A DNA stretch of 17,406 nt from SBAX01 sp964421865 (GCA_964421865.1 CAYQZH010000055.1:1-17406), one strand, 5' to 3'; positions 6,542 through 13,996 are shown, counted from the stretch's first letter. The notes: generated from the letters alone by a model not told the origin. Program-made: numbers and translations.

Positions 6542-7591
6542 ATGCTGAAGTACCTGCACGTATGTTTTGAGGCCTTCGGCTATGCGTTGCCGGAGACGGC
6601 CGCAAGCTCGGCCCAGCTCGAACGGGAGCTGGCCCCGGTCTACGAGCGATTCGGACTGCACGAGGGCCGGTTGGAAATGATGACCGGCATTCGCGAGCGG
6701 CGGTTCTGGGATGAAGGCGTGCTTCCCAGCGACGGGAGCACGCAGGCCGGTCGGCGGGCCTTGGAGAGGTCGGGCGTCGCTGCCGAACAGATCGAGTGCC
6801 TGCTGCACACGTCCGTGTCGCGCGATTGCCTCGAACCGGCGACGGCGTCCGTGGTCCATGACAACCTGGGACTTCCGGCGAAATCCATCATGTACGATAT
6901 CTCCAACGCCTGTCTTGGGTTTCTCAACGGGATCACGTCGCTGGCGAACATGATCGAGCTGGGCCAGGTGAAACGCGGGTTGATCGTCGCGGGTGAAAGC
7001 AGCCGGCAGCTTGTGCGGACGACGATCGCACAATTGCTCAAAGCCCGCAATCTCACGCGGCGGGACCTCAAGGCTGCGTTTGCGTCGCTCACCATCGGGT
7101 CCGGAGCGGTCGCCCTGGTGATGACCCACGACTCCGTTTCCCAAACGGGGCATCATCTGCTGGGCGGCGCCGTCCGCACCGCGACGCACCACAACGACCT
7201 TTGCCGGGGGAGCGCCGACACGGGCTTCAATGCCCAAGCGGCGATGAGTATGCGGACCGACGCGGAGACATTGCTGGAAGGCGGATGCCAGCTCGCGTCG
7301 GAAACCTGGGAAGAGTTTACGCGGACCTTGCAGTGGACCGGCGTCGATATCGACCGGTCGTTCTGTCACCAGGTCGGAGCGGCACATCGCGATCGGCTCT
7401 ATGAGGCGCTGGGGATCGATCCGGCCAAGGATTTCTCCACATTTGAGTTCCTCGGGAATGTGGGATCCGTGTCACTGCCGCTGACGATGGCCATGGGGAT
7501 CGAGCGCGATCCGCCGCGCCCTGGAAATAGGATCGCCATGCTTGGAATCGGCAGCGGTCTGAGCAGTGTGATGCTCGGCGTGCAGTGGTAG
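6542..7591 (+). CDS. oleA: OleA, long-chain acyl-CoA head-to-head condensing enzyme
   Basis: OleA is a thiolase-superfamily enzyme that joins two fatty acyl-CoAs by a non-decarboxylative Claisen condensation to a 2-alkyl-3-ketoacyl product, the first step of long-chain olefin synthesis. The 349-residue product follows the Xanthomonas OleA sequence along its whole length. Visible catalytic residues are Cys124 in SNACLGF, His276 in CHQVG and Asn306 in LGNVGS. Glu98 in VSRDCLEPATAS corresponds to the OleA-specific glutamate (Glu117 in Xanthomonas), which separates it from FabH. The C-terminus IAMLGIGSGLSSVMLGVQW is also OleA-like. ATG at 6542 is chosen because it aligns with the family N-terminus and has GAGG 9 bases upstream; a GTG at 6509 would add 11 residues. 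oleB starts 9 bases after the stop. FabH is the main alternative but fits less well. Confidence 0.9.
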   Translation: MLKYLHVCFEAFGYALPETAASSAQLERELAPVYERFGLHEGRLEMMTGIRERRFWDEGVLPSDGSTQAGRRALERSGVAAEQIECLLHTSVSRDCLEPATASVVHDNLGLPAKSIMYDISNACLGFLNGITSLANMIELGQVKRGLIVAGESSRQLVRTTIAQLLKARNLTRRDLKAAFASLTIGSGAVALVMTHDSVSQTGHHLLGGAVRTATHHNDLCRGSADTGFNAQAAMSMRTDAETLLEGGCQLASETWEEFTRTLQWTGVDIDRSFCHQVGAAHRDRLYEALGIDPAKDFSTFEFLGNVGSVSLPLTMAMGIERDPPRPGNRIAMLGIGSGLSSVMLGVQW

Positions 7592-7600
7592 TGGCGCACG

Positions 7601-8530
7601 ATGCGTGACCCGCGACTGACCGGTCTCGGCGAGTTGTACCCTTTCGATTCACACTATCTCGATGTCGGCAGAGCGCGGATGCACTACCTCGATGAGGGAC
7701 AGGGTCCGGCCGTCGTGATGCTTCACGGCAATCCGACGTGGTCCTTTTATTACCGCGAACTCATCCGGGGACTGCGGGATCAGTGTCGTGTGGTCGCGCC
7801 CGATCACATCGGGTGTGGATTCTCGGACAAGCCGCAGGATTACCCCTATACACTTTCGACGCACATCGACAATGTGGGACGGCTCATCGACCACCTGGGA
7901 CTCAAGGACGTGACTCTCGCCGTACATGACTGGGGCGGAGCGATCGGATTCGGTTGGGCGGCTCGAAACCCGGACCGCGTGAAGCGATTCGCGTTGTTCA
8001 ACACTGCGGCATTCTTCGGGCCGATGCCTTTCCGCATCCGGGCGTGTCGCTGGCCGATCCTTGGCGATGTACTTGTTCGGCGACTGAACCTCTTCGCCCG
8101 GGCCGCCATTCACATGGCTTGTCGCCGACCCGAGCGTATGACGAAAGAGGTCGCCCGCGGTTATCTCCTCCCGTACAATAATTACCGCAACCGCATCGGA
8201 GTACTTCGATTCATCCAGGATATACCTCTGACGCCCTCGGTGCTGAGCGATCCCGTGCTTGAGTCGATTGAAGCGGCACTACCTCAGTTTCGTGACCGCC
8301 CCATGGTCATCTTCTGGGGCGGCGGAGATTTTTGTTTTGACGACTCGTACCTAGAGGGATGGGTCAGGCGTTTTCCGAATGCCGCCGTCCACCGTTTCCC
8401 GGATGCGGGGCACTACGTCGTTGAGGACGCCCATGAGCGGATTCTGCCGTTGCTCACCCAGTTCCTCGAGCGAGGGCAGCCGGGCCATGCCGAAGTCACG
8501 CCGACCCGGCAAGAAGCTGGCCAACGCTGA
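7601..8530 (+). CDS. oleB: OleB, alpha/beta-hydrolase acting in olefin synthesis (beta-lactone decarboxylase)
   Basis: OleB belongs to the haloalkane-dehalogenase branch of alpha/beta hydrolases and decarboxylates the beta-lactone made by OleC to a cis-olefin. The 309-residue product shows HGNPTW (42-47, oxyanion region), nucleophile Asp110 in VHDWGG, probable acid Asp243 in WGGGDF, and His271 in PDAGHYVVED. By sequence alone a haloalkane dehalogenase is possible; location 9 bases behind oleA makes OleB far more likely. The Shine-Dalgarno is poor, so translation may be coupled to oleA. No oleC (AMP-ligase-like) or oleD (reductase) follows: the last 35 bases overlap the 3' end of a minus-strand gene. 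The C-terminal tail beyond about residue 290 is polar and is the overlapping part. Confidence 0.85.
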   Translation: MRDPRLTGLGELYPFDSHYLDVGRARMHYLDEGQGPAVVMLHGNPTWSFYYRELIRGLRDQCRVVAPDHIGCGFSDKPQDYPYTLSTHIDNVGRLIDHLGLKDVTLAVHDWGGAIGFGWAARNPDRVKRFALFNTAAFFGPMPFRIRACRWPILGDVLVRRLNLFARAAIHMACRRPERMTKEVARGYLLPYNNYRNRIGVLRFIQDIPLTPSVLSDPVLESIEAALPQFRDRPMVIFWGGGDFCFDDSYLEGWVRRFPNAAVHRFPDAGHYVVEDAHERILPLLTQFLERGQPGHAEVTPTRQEAGQR

Positions 8531-9236
8531 CTCGTCGCTCGACGCTCGGCCGGGAAACGCAGAATGCATATCCGCCCCAAATGAAGAGAAGTCCCAGAAA
8601 CTCGCCGACGTAAAGCCATTCAACCTGCCCCATTTTCGCCATCCCTCCTCCGAAAGCGGGCAACAGCGAGCCGAACGCGATCAAGGTGTTTCCGACGGCG
8701 CGGTGATGGGTTTCACGCCGTTGGGCGAACCGGTACGCACTGAGAGCGGCGCCGCCGAACAGGAAAAACACCGAATAAGTGTTGATGATCGGAGTGAACG
8801 CTCGAATCCAACTCCATCCCAAGACTTGTCCGCCGGGTCGATGTAGTTGCAGCGCGCCCAGGTTCACGGGGGAAAGAATCACGAGAATGGAAAAGAGGAT
8901 AATGAAGGGAACCGTAATGGACGTAAGAAGGTGAGCGACTCGACGGTTCAGCAAGAGATAGACGGATCCCTGGGCGAGGGGATAGCCGCCAAGAAGCGCC
9001 CCCGCAATATACCAGGCCTTGTTGAGCGCAGGAGAGTTACCCAGTAGAGTTACCATGCTCTCCGTGGCGGTCCCCAGCCCATAGCAGGCGATCCCCCCCG
9101 CCCACCAGAGAAGGTGAGCGCCCGTTCCTTTGAGGCTATATCGCCGCAAGAGCACTGCACAGAAAATCGCGGACAAGATCGTCGTCGCAATCGGAACATA
9201 GTGAACCGGTTGAGGGTGCATCATGAGTTCGTCCAT
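8496..9236 (-). CDS. Seven-helix integral membrane protein of unknown function
   Basis: The 246-residue product has about seven hydrophobic segments (near 12-30, 42-60, 74-95, 104-122, 146-168, 181-199 and 207-226) with short, often basic loops such as RRYSLKG and RRETHHR. I recognise no family. It lacks the conserved Cys/Arg/His pattern expected of an exosortase, although a PEP-CTERM gene lies in the same operon. ATG at 9236 has GGAG 9 bases upstream; Met5 and Met6 are alternatives. It is the last gene of a four-gene minus-strand operon, 18 bases after the pseudopilin gene. Its final 35 bases overlap the end of oleB. Possible roles include a membrane platform or sensor for the operon's exported proteins, but nothing in the sequence proves this. 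Confidence 0.8.
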   Translation of the reverse strand: MDELMMHPQPVHYVPIATTILSAIFCAVLLRRYSLKGTGAHLLWWAGGIACYGLGTATESMVTLLGNSPALNKAWYIAGALLGGYPLAQGSVYLLLNRRVAHLLTSITVPFIILFSILVILSPVNLGALQLHRPGGQVLGWSWIRAFTPIINTYSVFFLFGGAALSAYRFAQRRETHHRAVGNTLIAFGSLLPAFGGGMAKMGQVEWLYVGEFLGLLFIWGGYAFCVSRPSVERRVSVGQLLAGSA

Positions 9237-9254
9237 GGCTGTTGTCTCCGTCTC

Positions 9255-10067
9255 CTAGTATCCTGGTCGGTGCGGATAAGGAACCCGCGTTAGGTAAATG
9301 TTAAACTCCGTGTCGCCTTCGGCGTGAATCTCCAGGCGGGCGGGCAGACGCCCGGTACCGGTATTCTTCTCGAAGATGCCCCGCGAGGCGCGTAGGTCGG
9401 CGCGCCGGTCGACTACGCCGTAGTGGGGATACTTGGGCCTACCCTGCGTCTCACTTCCCTCCACGAGGTCGGCGATGATCGGGAAGGAAAACGTCCACGG
9501 CCCGATGTTGTCGCGATTGGGAGCACTGGGATTGCTGGGCGTGTGACGGCGGCCGCTGATGAAGCGCAGCGAACGACCGTCAAAGTTGACGTAGTTGCTG
9601 ACGATCGGATCGAGAGGCGCCCCCGTACCCCAGGGAGTCTTGTCGAAGGGCACGCCCTCGTCGATCTTGCCTGCGGTACGGAACCAATAGGTCATCTTCC
9701 AGCCTTCCGGACCGGCATCCTCAGGGAAGCCGCGGATGGCGCTCGGGCATTTCCAACTTCCCGGACTGACATAGGGCATCAGCATGTATCCCACCGTGGA
9801 CTTGAATTGCGGGTCGAAGGGGTCGGCGTTGGGATCGGTAAGATTCACGTCCTCCATAAAAGGGACCCGATCGTTGCTGGCGTAGGCATACTGCAATACT
9901 CCGGTCCAGATACTCCGAAGATTGTTTCGACAGATGAGCTGTTTGGCTTGCTCGCGAGCCCGGCTCAGTGCGGGCAGGAGTATGGAAATCAACACCGTAA
10001 TGATCGACGTCACGACCAGCAATTCGATGAGGGTGAATGCGGGCCGCGTTTTTCTTGTTTGCGTCAT
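9255..10067 (-). CDS. Pseudopilin-like protein with prepilin-type N-terminal leader
   Basis: The 270-residue product begins with a short basic leader, then RPA|FTLIELLVVTSIITVLI, the class III signal cut by prepilin peptidase before Phe11; the conserved Glu at mature position 5 is Glu15. The residue before the cut is Ala10 rather than the usual Gly. A helix with LLPALSRAREQAKQLICRNNL follows, the typical planctomycete pattern of large pseudopilin paralogues (DUF1559-like). The soluble domain contains Cys46 and Cys107, and the fragment WKCPSA is typical of this group. The C-terminal H-x9-DG motif often seen in these proteins is not obvious. It should sit in the inner membrane and then in a type II secretion or type IV pilus-like fibre. 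AAGG lies 9 bases before the ATG. It starts 42 bases after the dockerin-like gene and 18 bases before the membrane-protein gene, in one operon. Confidence 0.87.
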   Translation of the reverse strand: MTQTRKTRPAFTLIELLVVTSIITVLISILLPALSRAREQAKQLICRNNLRSIWTGVLQYAYASNDRVPFMEDVNLTDPNADPFDPQFKSTVGYMLMPYVSPGSWKCPSAIRGFPEDAGPEGWKMTYWFRTAGKIDEGVPFDKTPWGTGAPLDPIVSNYVNFDGRSLRFISGRRHTPSNPSAPNRDNIGPWTFSFPIIADLVEGSETQGRPKYPHYGVVDRRADLRASRGIFEKNTGTGRLPARLEIHAEGDTEFNIYLTRVPYPHRPGY

Positions 10068-10109
10068 AGTTGTCGCCTTTCACGAGCGGTATTGAGTCTT
10101 TTGCGCACT

Positions 10110-11159
10110 TCAATTCCCTCCCGTGAACCGCCCGATGAAACGGTCAACGTCCTGAAGATCGACGTCGCCGTCCTCGTCCCTATCAAAGACGCACAGGCAG
10201 ATGTCCGCCGTCAGCGGCGCCGTGGGCGAGGGAAGTCGCCCCGGCCCGCTCAGACAATCCGCCAATGCGCCCCAGTCATCCAGATCGCGCAATGTATTCC
10301 CATCCAGGTCCCCGGAGGGCGTGAGCGTGACAGTCAGTATCGGCGCGTTCGCGTCAGGATCGCCGATGGCGCCCTCTTTCGTAAAGAACACCGGATATCC
10401 CGTGGGCGCCTGGATGGACGTGACCGTCAAGGAGGTGACCGCCACGAAGACTCGCCCGGCGCTGAGTTGTTCCTGGAAATAGCTTCGGACACGTCCGTCG
10501 GACAGCGACAGACCGACATCAAAGGTCACCGCGAAGGGGACAGTCTGATGCCCCGGCGTATAGCCCACGGGATGTCCGACAGCCCAGGGAGTGGGGGTGA
10601 ACCGGCCCTTCACGGAATCCTCGACGTGCACCTTGGCCCCCGTCGTCGTAGCGAAGACAAAGGGAAACGGGTCGCGCGAAACGAAGTCCTGGTCGTCGCC
10701 GCCGACGTAGAAGCTGCGTTCCCCCCAAGTCGCCGCGGTGTATTCGGGCCCGAACCCCATTCCGTATAGCTCAATGGGTTGTCCGGGATCGTTGTCCGTA
10801 ATGGGGTAATCCATGTTGAACCAATCATCAGGCGTCAGGTCGATGAGCCAATCGGCGCCCTTGGGACTGGTCAAGGTCACGCGGACCGCCTGAATGTCGT
10901 AGCTTTCGGGCGGCAGCCCGGAACAGAGCTGCTCGTCGGTTTTCCAGCCGATGAGAAAAATCCCATCCCGATCGTTGAAGGTCGAAAAGTTCGGATCGGC
11001 AGTTGACCCAAATACTCGGGCGGTGGTCTCCGCCCCGGGGTTGAAGTTGAACGGGTACTGCCACCGGTCGGCACTGGGCGTATCGAAGATGACGTCGCCC
11101 GCGAGCACCGCCGCCGCGCTCAGCACAGTGGGCAGAAGTGGAATCAGGAGCCGAATCAT
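10110..11159 (-). CDS. Secreted protein with C-terminal dockerin-like EF-hand repeats
   Basis: The 349-residue product starts with a signal peptide (MIRLLIPLLPTVLSAAAVLA, cleavage likely before Gly21). The middle (about 22-280) is a beta-rich region with a GPEYTAATWGERSFYVGG segment that I do not recognise. Two calcium-loop repeats end the protein: GDLDGNTLRDLDDWGAL (283-299), followed by ADCLSGPG, and FDRDEDGDVDLQDVDRF (325-341), followed by IGRFTG. These resemble type I dockerin motifs widespread in planctomycete secreted proteins. They may anchor or assemble the protein outside the cell, but cohesins are rarely identified in such bacteria. ATG at 11159 overlaps the TGA of the upstream PEP-CTERM gene (ATGA), indicating translational coupling; the longer open frame to 11417 is only the shadow of that gene. 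Confidence 0.85.
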   Translation of the reverse strand: MIRLLIPLLPTVLSAAAVLAGDVIFDTPSADRWQYPFNFNPGAETTARVFGSTADPNFSTFNDRDGIFLIGWKTDEQLCSGLPPESYDIQAVRVTLTSPKGADWLIDLTPDDWFNMDYPITDNDPGQPIELYGMGFGPEYTAATWGERSFYVGGDDQDFVSRDPFPFVFATTTGAKVHVEDSVKGRFTPTPWAVGHPVGYTPGHQTVPFAVTFDVGLSLSDGRVRSYFQEQLSAGRVFVAVTSLTVTSIQAPTGYPVFFTKEGAIGDPDANAPILTVTLTPSGDLDGNTLRDLDDWGALADCLSGPGRLPSPTAPLTADICLCVFDRDEDGDVDLQDVDRFIGRFTGGN

Positions 11160-11860
11160 GCGGAGCCGAGCCTCCGGCGGCTGACTTTGCGTCCCACGAC
11201 GCCTGCACCGAGAAGCAATAGGGCCAGGGAAGTCGGTTCGGGGACAATGCCGACGTTGTCGACCTCGAAGGAGAACGATCCATTGGCCCCGGCCAGTCCC
11301 GGCGGGACGGAGACGCCGATTTGTACGTGCCCGATATTGCCGAACACTTGGCCATAGGTAAACGGTCCTTCGAAGATCAGACCCGGGTTCGGCAGCGCCG
11401 CGGAGAGCGAGGTCCACGTTCCACTGGGGACAGGGATAACAAAGACATTGTCCGCTCCCGGAAAATTGTTGGGGCTGGCGAAGCGAACGAAGAAGTTGAG
11501 CGGCACACCGGAGTTTTGTCGGACAGAGGCGTTGAATCCGGTGACGCCGCCGGTCACCCAGTCTCCCACGAAAGCACCGCCGCTGGAGCCGAACTCGTCT
11601 TGAGCGCGGAACAGGACGGGCGTGTCGTTCGCGGCGGAGTTGACGAAGTTGAAGGTGGTCGAGGCAAAGGGGCTGCCGTCGGGGCCGCCGAAAACGTTCC
11701 AGGCAAGCGGCGTTGTACCCGGCGAGTCAAACCAATGGGCTGAACTCGTGTTGAACGTCTCCGTAAAGGGAACCGTTGCCGCGCGGACCTCAGCGGCAAA
11801 AACTGTGGCTGCGACGCCCAGCGCGATCGCGATTATTGGATTTCGAGTGGTTTGCGGCAT
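11156..11860 (-). CDS. PEP-CTERM sorting-domain protein
   Basis: The 234-residue product has an N-terminal signal peptide (hydrophobic about 9-22, cleavage near AEVRA-ATV), a beta-rich secreted domain of low complexity (Gly, Phe, Asn, Ser) and a C-terminal PEP-CTERM tripartite signal: VPEP at 206-209, a hydrophobic helix (about 211-223) and the basic cluster RKVSRRR. Such signals are processed by exosortase, and the proteins are exported to the surface or the extracellular matrix. No exosortase is in the window. The start has AAGGA 7 bases upstream. This is the first gene of the four-gene operon, and its stop overlaps the next start by four bases. No convincing promoter was found in the 229 bases upstream, so read-through from the gene ending at 12090 is possible. 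Confidence 0.9.
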   Translation of the reverse strand: MPQTTRNPIIAIALGVAATVFAAEVRAATVPFTETFNTSSAHWFDSPGTTPLAWNVFGGPDGSPFASTTFNFVNSAANDTPVLFRAQDEFGSSGGAFVGDWVTGGVTGFNASVRQNSGVPLNFFVRFASPNNFPGADNVFVIPVPSGTWTSLSAALPNPGLIFEGPFTYGQVFGNIGHVQIGVSVPPGLAGANGSFSFEVDNVGIVPEPTSLALLLLGAGVVGRKVSRRRLGSA

Positions 11861-12089
11861 CGTCTTTCCTTCCGTCGGCCTGCGAATGCCGGATCACGGC
11901 ACGCAAGCCGAAAAATTTGGAAACATCGGGCACGGCCCCCAACGCGGGCGGCACGAATTCAGACATGGCCGAGGACGGCACCACCGCTCTCAGGCCCATG
12001 CCACGGCGTTTACCGCGCGGGAAAGTCGAACGTGCGCAGCACGCCACGGCTAAAACGTCAGATCAACGAAGAATCCGAAGGATAGATGC

Positions 12090-12665
12090 TCAGGCAAGCG
12101 GCGGAGGACGGGGAGTAAGCAGGGTGCGTGCGAGCCAGGAGTGGGGTGGAATCGCCGCCTCAGGCCACGCAGCATTCCAGGGATAAGACCGACGCCCTCG
12201 GCGTCGTGCACGGTCGGTGGAAACGCGAACCACTGCGTTCCAAAGGTGAAGGCCCTGCCGCCGAACGGCCCCAACGTCCACGAGGACGGCGGCGAAAAGA
12301 ACCGCGCTGAGCGGGGTGGGAGACGACATTCTCTCGCCGGCGGCCAGCCGTTGCACAGCGTTCACATGGAGTAGTGCAACGATCACCAGGGAAGCAATGG
12401 CCGACCGCCAACCGCGCTTCAACCGCAGCCAGGGCACGTCCGCGAACTTGAGGGCGAAGAAGATGGCCGCAATCGACAGCGCGAACAGGCGAAGGCCGCC
12501 ATCCGGCGGAGAGGCGACACCAGCCGATGCAAAGACGGTCGGCGCGGCGGAACGAATCGCCCCCAGGTGGAGGACGAGCATCCCCAGCCAGAAGGCTCTC
12601 TTTACGATGGCGAGCAAGTTCCGGTGGTGGAACAAGGGGAGGAGACCGAGTCGTCGCTGTGCCAT
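12090..12665 (-). CDS. Small four-helix membrane protein of unknown function
   Basis: The 191-residue product has four hydrophobic segments (about 24-40, 58-76, 87-106 and 117-136) and a long Arg/Pro-rich tail (about 137-191) probably outside the bilayer. I recognise no family. The reality of the gene is supported by a consensus GGAGG 6 bases before the ATG at 12665 and a TTGACA/TAGTTT promoter upstream. The frame stays open to 12743, but the extra codons would lie upstream of that ribosome binding site and cross the promoter's predicted start. It lies 229 bases upstream of the PEP-CTERM gene on the same strand, so it may lead that operon or be independent. The C-terminal tail is low-complexity and could tolerate error in the stop position. 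Confidence 0.7.
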   Translation of the reverse strand: MAQRRLGLLPLFHHRNLLAIVKRAFWLGMLVLHLGAIRSAAPTVFASAGVASPPDGGLRLFALSIAAIFFALKFADVPWLRLKRGWRSAIASLVIVALLHVNAVQRLAAGERMSSPTPLSAVLFAAVLVDVGAVRRQGLHLWNAVVRVSTDRARRRGRRSYPWNAAWPEAAIPPHSWLARTLLTPRPPPLA

Positions 12666-12671
12666 CCAGAT

Positions 12672-12676
12672 CCTCC
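12672..12676 (-). promoter_or_regulatory. Strong Shine-Dalgarno fixing the start of the four-helix membrane gene
   Basis: On the minus strand GGAGG is followed by 6 bases and then ATG (12665). It is among the best-placed ribosome binding sites in the window and the main reason for rejecting the longer open frame that reaches 12743. Confidence 0.75.
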
Positions 12677-12730
12677 GGAAGCGATGGGCCGACCCTCGCA
12701 CCGCAACGGGTACCCAACGACTACTATCGG

Positions 12731-12759
12731 AAACTACCCGCACGCCGGACCAGTGTCAA
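12731..12759 (-). promoter_or_regulatory. Minus-strand promoter, TTGACA -17- TAGTTT
   Basis: Read on the minus strand, a perfect TTGACA (12759-12754) is followed after 17 bases by TAGTTT (12736-12731), which keeps the key T, A and final T of the -10 box. Transcription should start near 12724, giving a leader of about 59 bases before the ATG at 12665. It lies in the divergent region shared with the M42 peptidase gene. Confidence 0.6.
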
Positions 12760-12849
12760 CACAAAACCTCGTTGCAAGTCCCGTGCCGGACGAACCTGGG
12801 TCCATGGTGATAAGCGGTGGACCCTCCGCCTTGTGACCGCAATGCCGCT

Positions 12850-12878
12850 TTGTCCCCCCACGCCGTCGCGGGTATCCT
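12850..12878 (+). promoter_or_regulatory. Plus-strand promoter of the M42-phosphatase operon, TTGTCC -17- TATCCT
   Basis: TTGTCC (12850-12855) and TATCCT (12873-12878) are separated by 17 bases; each matches four of six consensus positions. The predicted start near 12885 is about 29 bases before the ATG at 12914. It stands back-to-back with the minus-strand promoter at 12731-12759. Confidence 0.5.
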
Positions 12879-12913
12879 CCGCGTTGGGGAACGAGGCCGG
12901 AGCCTGTAAAACT

Positions 12914-13996
12914 ATGTCCAAGGAGCCGAAGACCTTGCGGAAAGAATCGTACGACTTCCTTAAAGCTCTCCAGGAAACGCCGTCGCCTTCGGGGTTCGAG
13001 CAGCCGGTTCAACGGATCGTCCGCAAGCGGATGAAGCCGTTGGCGGACAGCATCGAGACGGACGTGCACGGGAACGTCATCGTCGGGCTAAACCCCAAGG
13101 GGTCGCCGCGGGTGATGCTGGCCGGCCACTGCGACCAGATCGGCCTGATGGTCAACTACATCGACGAGAACGGGTATATCTTCGTCGTGCCCATCGGCGG
13201 GATCGACCAGACGGTGCTGCCGGGGTTGCGCGTGGTGGTCCATTCCAAGCATGGGCCGATCGACGCCGTGATCGGCCGAAAGCCCGTCCACGTACTCAAG
13301 CCGGAGGAACGCGGCGCGAAAGTCGAGTTGCGCGAGTTGTGGGTGGACATTGGGGCCAAGAACAAGAAGGAGACGGAACAGGTCGTCTCCATCGGCGATC
13401 CCATCACCTTCCGCCTGGAGATGGTGCACTTGGGCAACGATCTGGTGACCTCGCCGGCGTTCGACAACAAATGCGGCACGTTCGTGGTCATGGAGGCCTT
13501 GCGGCTCTGTTCGATCAAGAAGATCAAGTGCGCGCTCTTCGCGGTCAGCACCGTGCAGGAGGAGGTGGGGCTTCGCGGGGCGAGGACTTCGTGTTACGGC
13601 GTTGATCCGCAAGTCGGGATCGCGGTCGATGTCACCCACGCGACGGATTACCCGGAAATCGACAAACGCGTGAACGGGGACATCAAGATCGGCGGCGGGC
13701 CGGCGATTTCCACCGGGGCGAACATCAACCCGCCGCTGGAGTCGCTGTTGGTCAAGACGGCCAAGGCCCGGCGGATATCCTTCCAGATGGAGGCTGCTCC
13801 CGGTGGGACGGGCACGGACGCGAACGCCATCCAACTTTCCAGGTCCGGTGTGGCGACGGCCTTGGTGAGCATCCCCAACCGCTACATGCACACGCCGGTG
13901 GAGATTGTGAGTCTTTCGGACCTCGAGGCGGCCGCAAAGCTCATCGCCGAGACCGTCGCCGCCATCGACCGGAACACGAGTTTCATTCCCGAGTAA
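12914..13996 (+). CDS. M42-family metallo-aminopeptidase (FrvX/glutamyl aminopeptidase type)
   Basis: M42 enzymes are cytoplasmic dinuclear metal aminopeptidases that form large tetrahedral dodecamers and degrade peptides released by proteases. The 360-residue product has the expected ligands and catalytic residues: His72 in AGHCDQIG, Asp184 in SPAFDNKCG, the Glu216-Glu217 pair in VQEEVGLRGA, Asp239 in AVDVTHA and His326 in NRYMHTPVE. AGHCDQIG differs slightly from the common HMDEIG form, and FDNKCG from DDR.G. PGGTGTDANAIQLSRSG before the last ligand is also typical. The start at 12914 has GGAG 11 bases upstream and matches the family length; the upstream open frame to 12527 overlaps the divergent gene and promoter and is rejected. 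It ends 7 bases before the phosphatase gene, so the two form an operon. Confidence 0.92.
   Translation: MSKEPKTLRKESYDFLKALQETPSPSGFEQPVQRIVRKRMKPLADSIETDVHGNVIVGLNPKGSPRVMLAGHCDQIGLMVNYIDENGYIFVVPIGGIDQTVLPGLRVVVHSKHGPIDAVIGRKPVHVLKPEERGAKVELRELWVDIGAKNKKETEQVVSIGDPITFRLEMVHLGNDLVTSPAFDNKCGTFVVMEALRLCSIKKIKCALFAVSTVQEEVGLRGARTSCYGVDPQVGIAVDVTHATDYPEIDKRVNGDIKIGGGPAISTGANINPPLESLLVKTAKARRISFQMEAAPGGTGTDANAIQLSRSGVATALVSIPNRYMHTPVEIVSLSDLEAAAKLIAETVAAIDRNTSFIPE

Noticed and set aside
7601..8530. Annotation of the hydrolase as a haloalkane dehalogenase
   Set aside because: Motifs alone fit, but position 9 bases behind a clear oleA favours OleB, which belongs to the same branch.
8496..9236. Idea that the seven-helix protein is the exosortase for the PEP-CTERM protein
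   Set aside because: I could not find the expected conserved Cys, Arg and His arrangement in the membrane segments.
9423..10769. Open frame of 448 codons on the plus strand across two minus-strand genes
   Set aside because: The minus-strand genes carry a prepilin leader, a signal peptide and dockerin repeats; the plus-strand product is Arg/Gly-rich without any domain pattern.
11861..12089. Search for a separate promoter or small RNA upstream of the PEP-CTERM gene
   Set aside because: No acceptable -35/-10 pair on the minus strand; only a 5-bp stem (CGTGC/GCACG at 12031-12043) and a short direct repeat (GCCACGGC) were seen.
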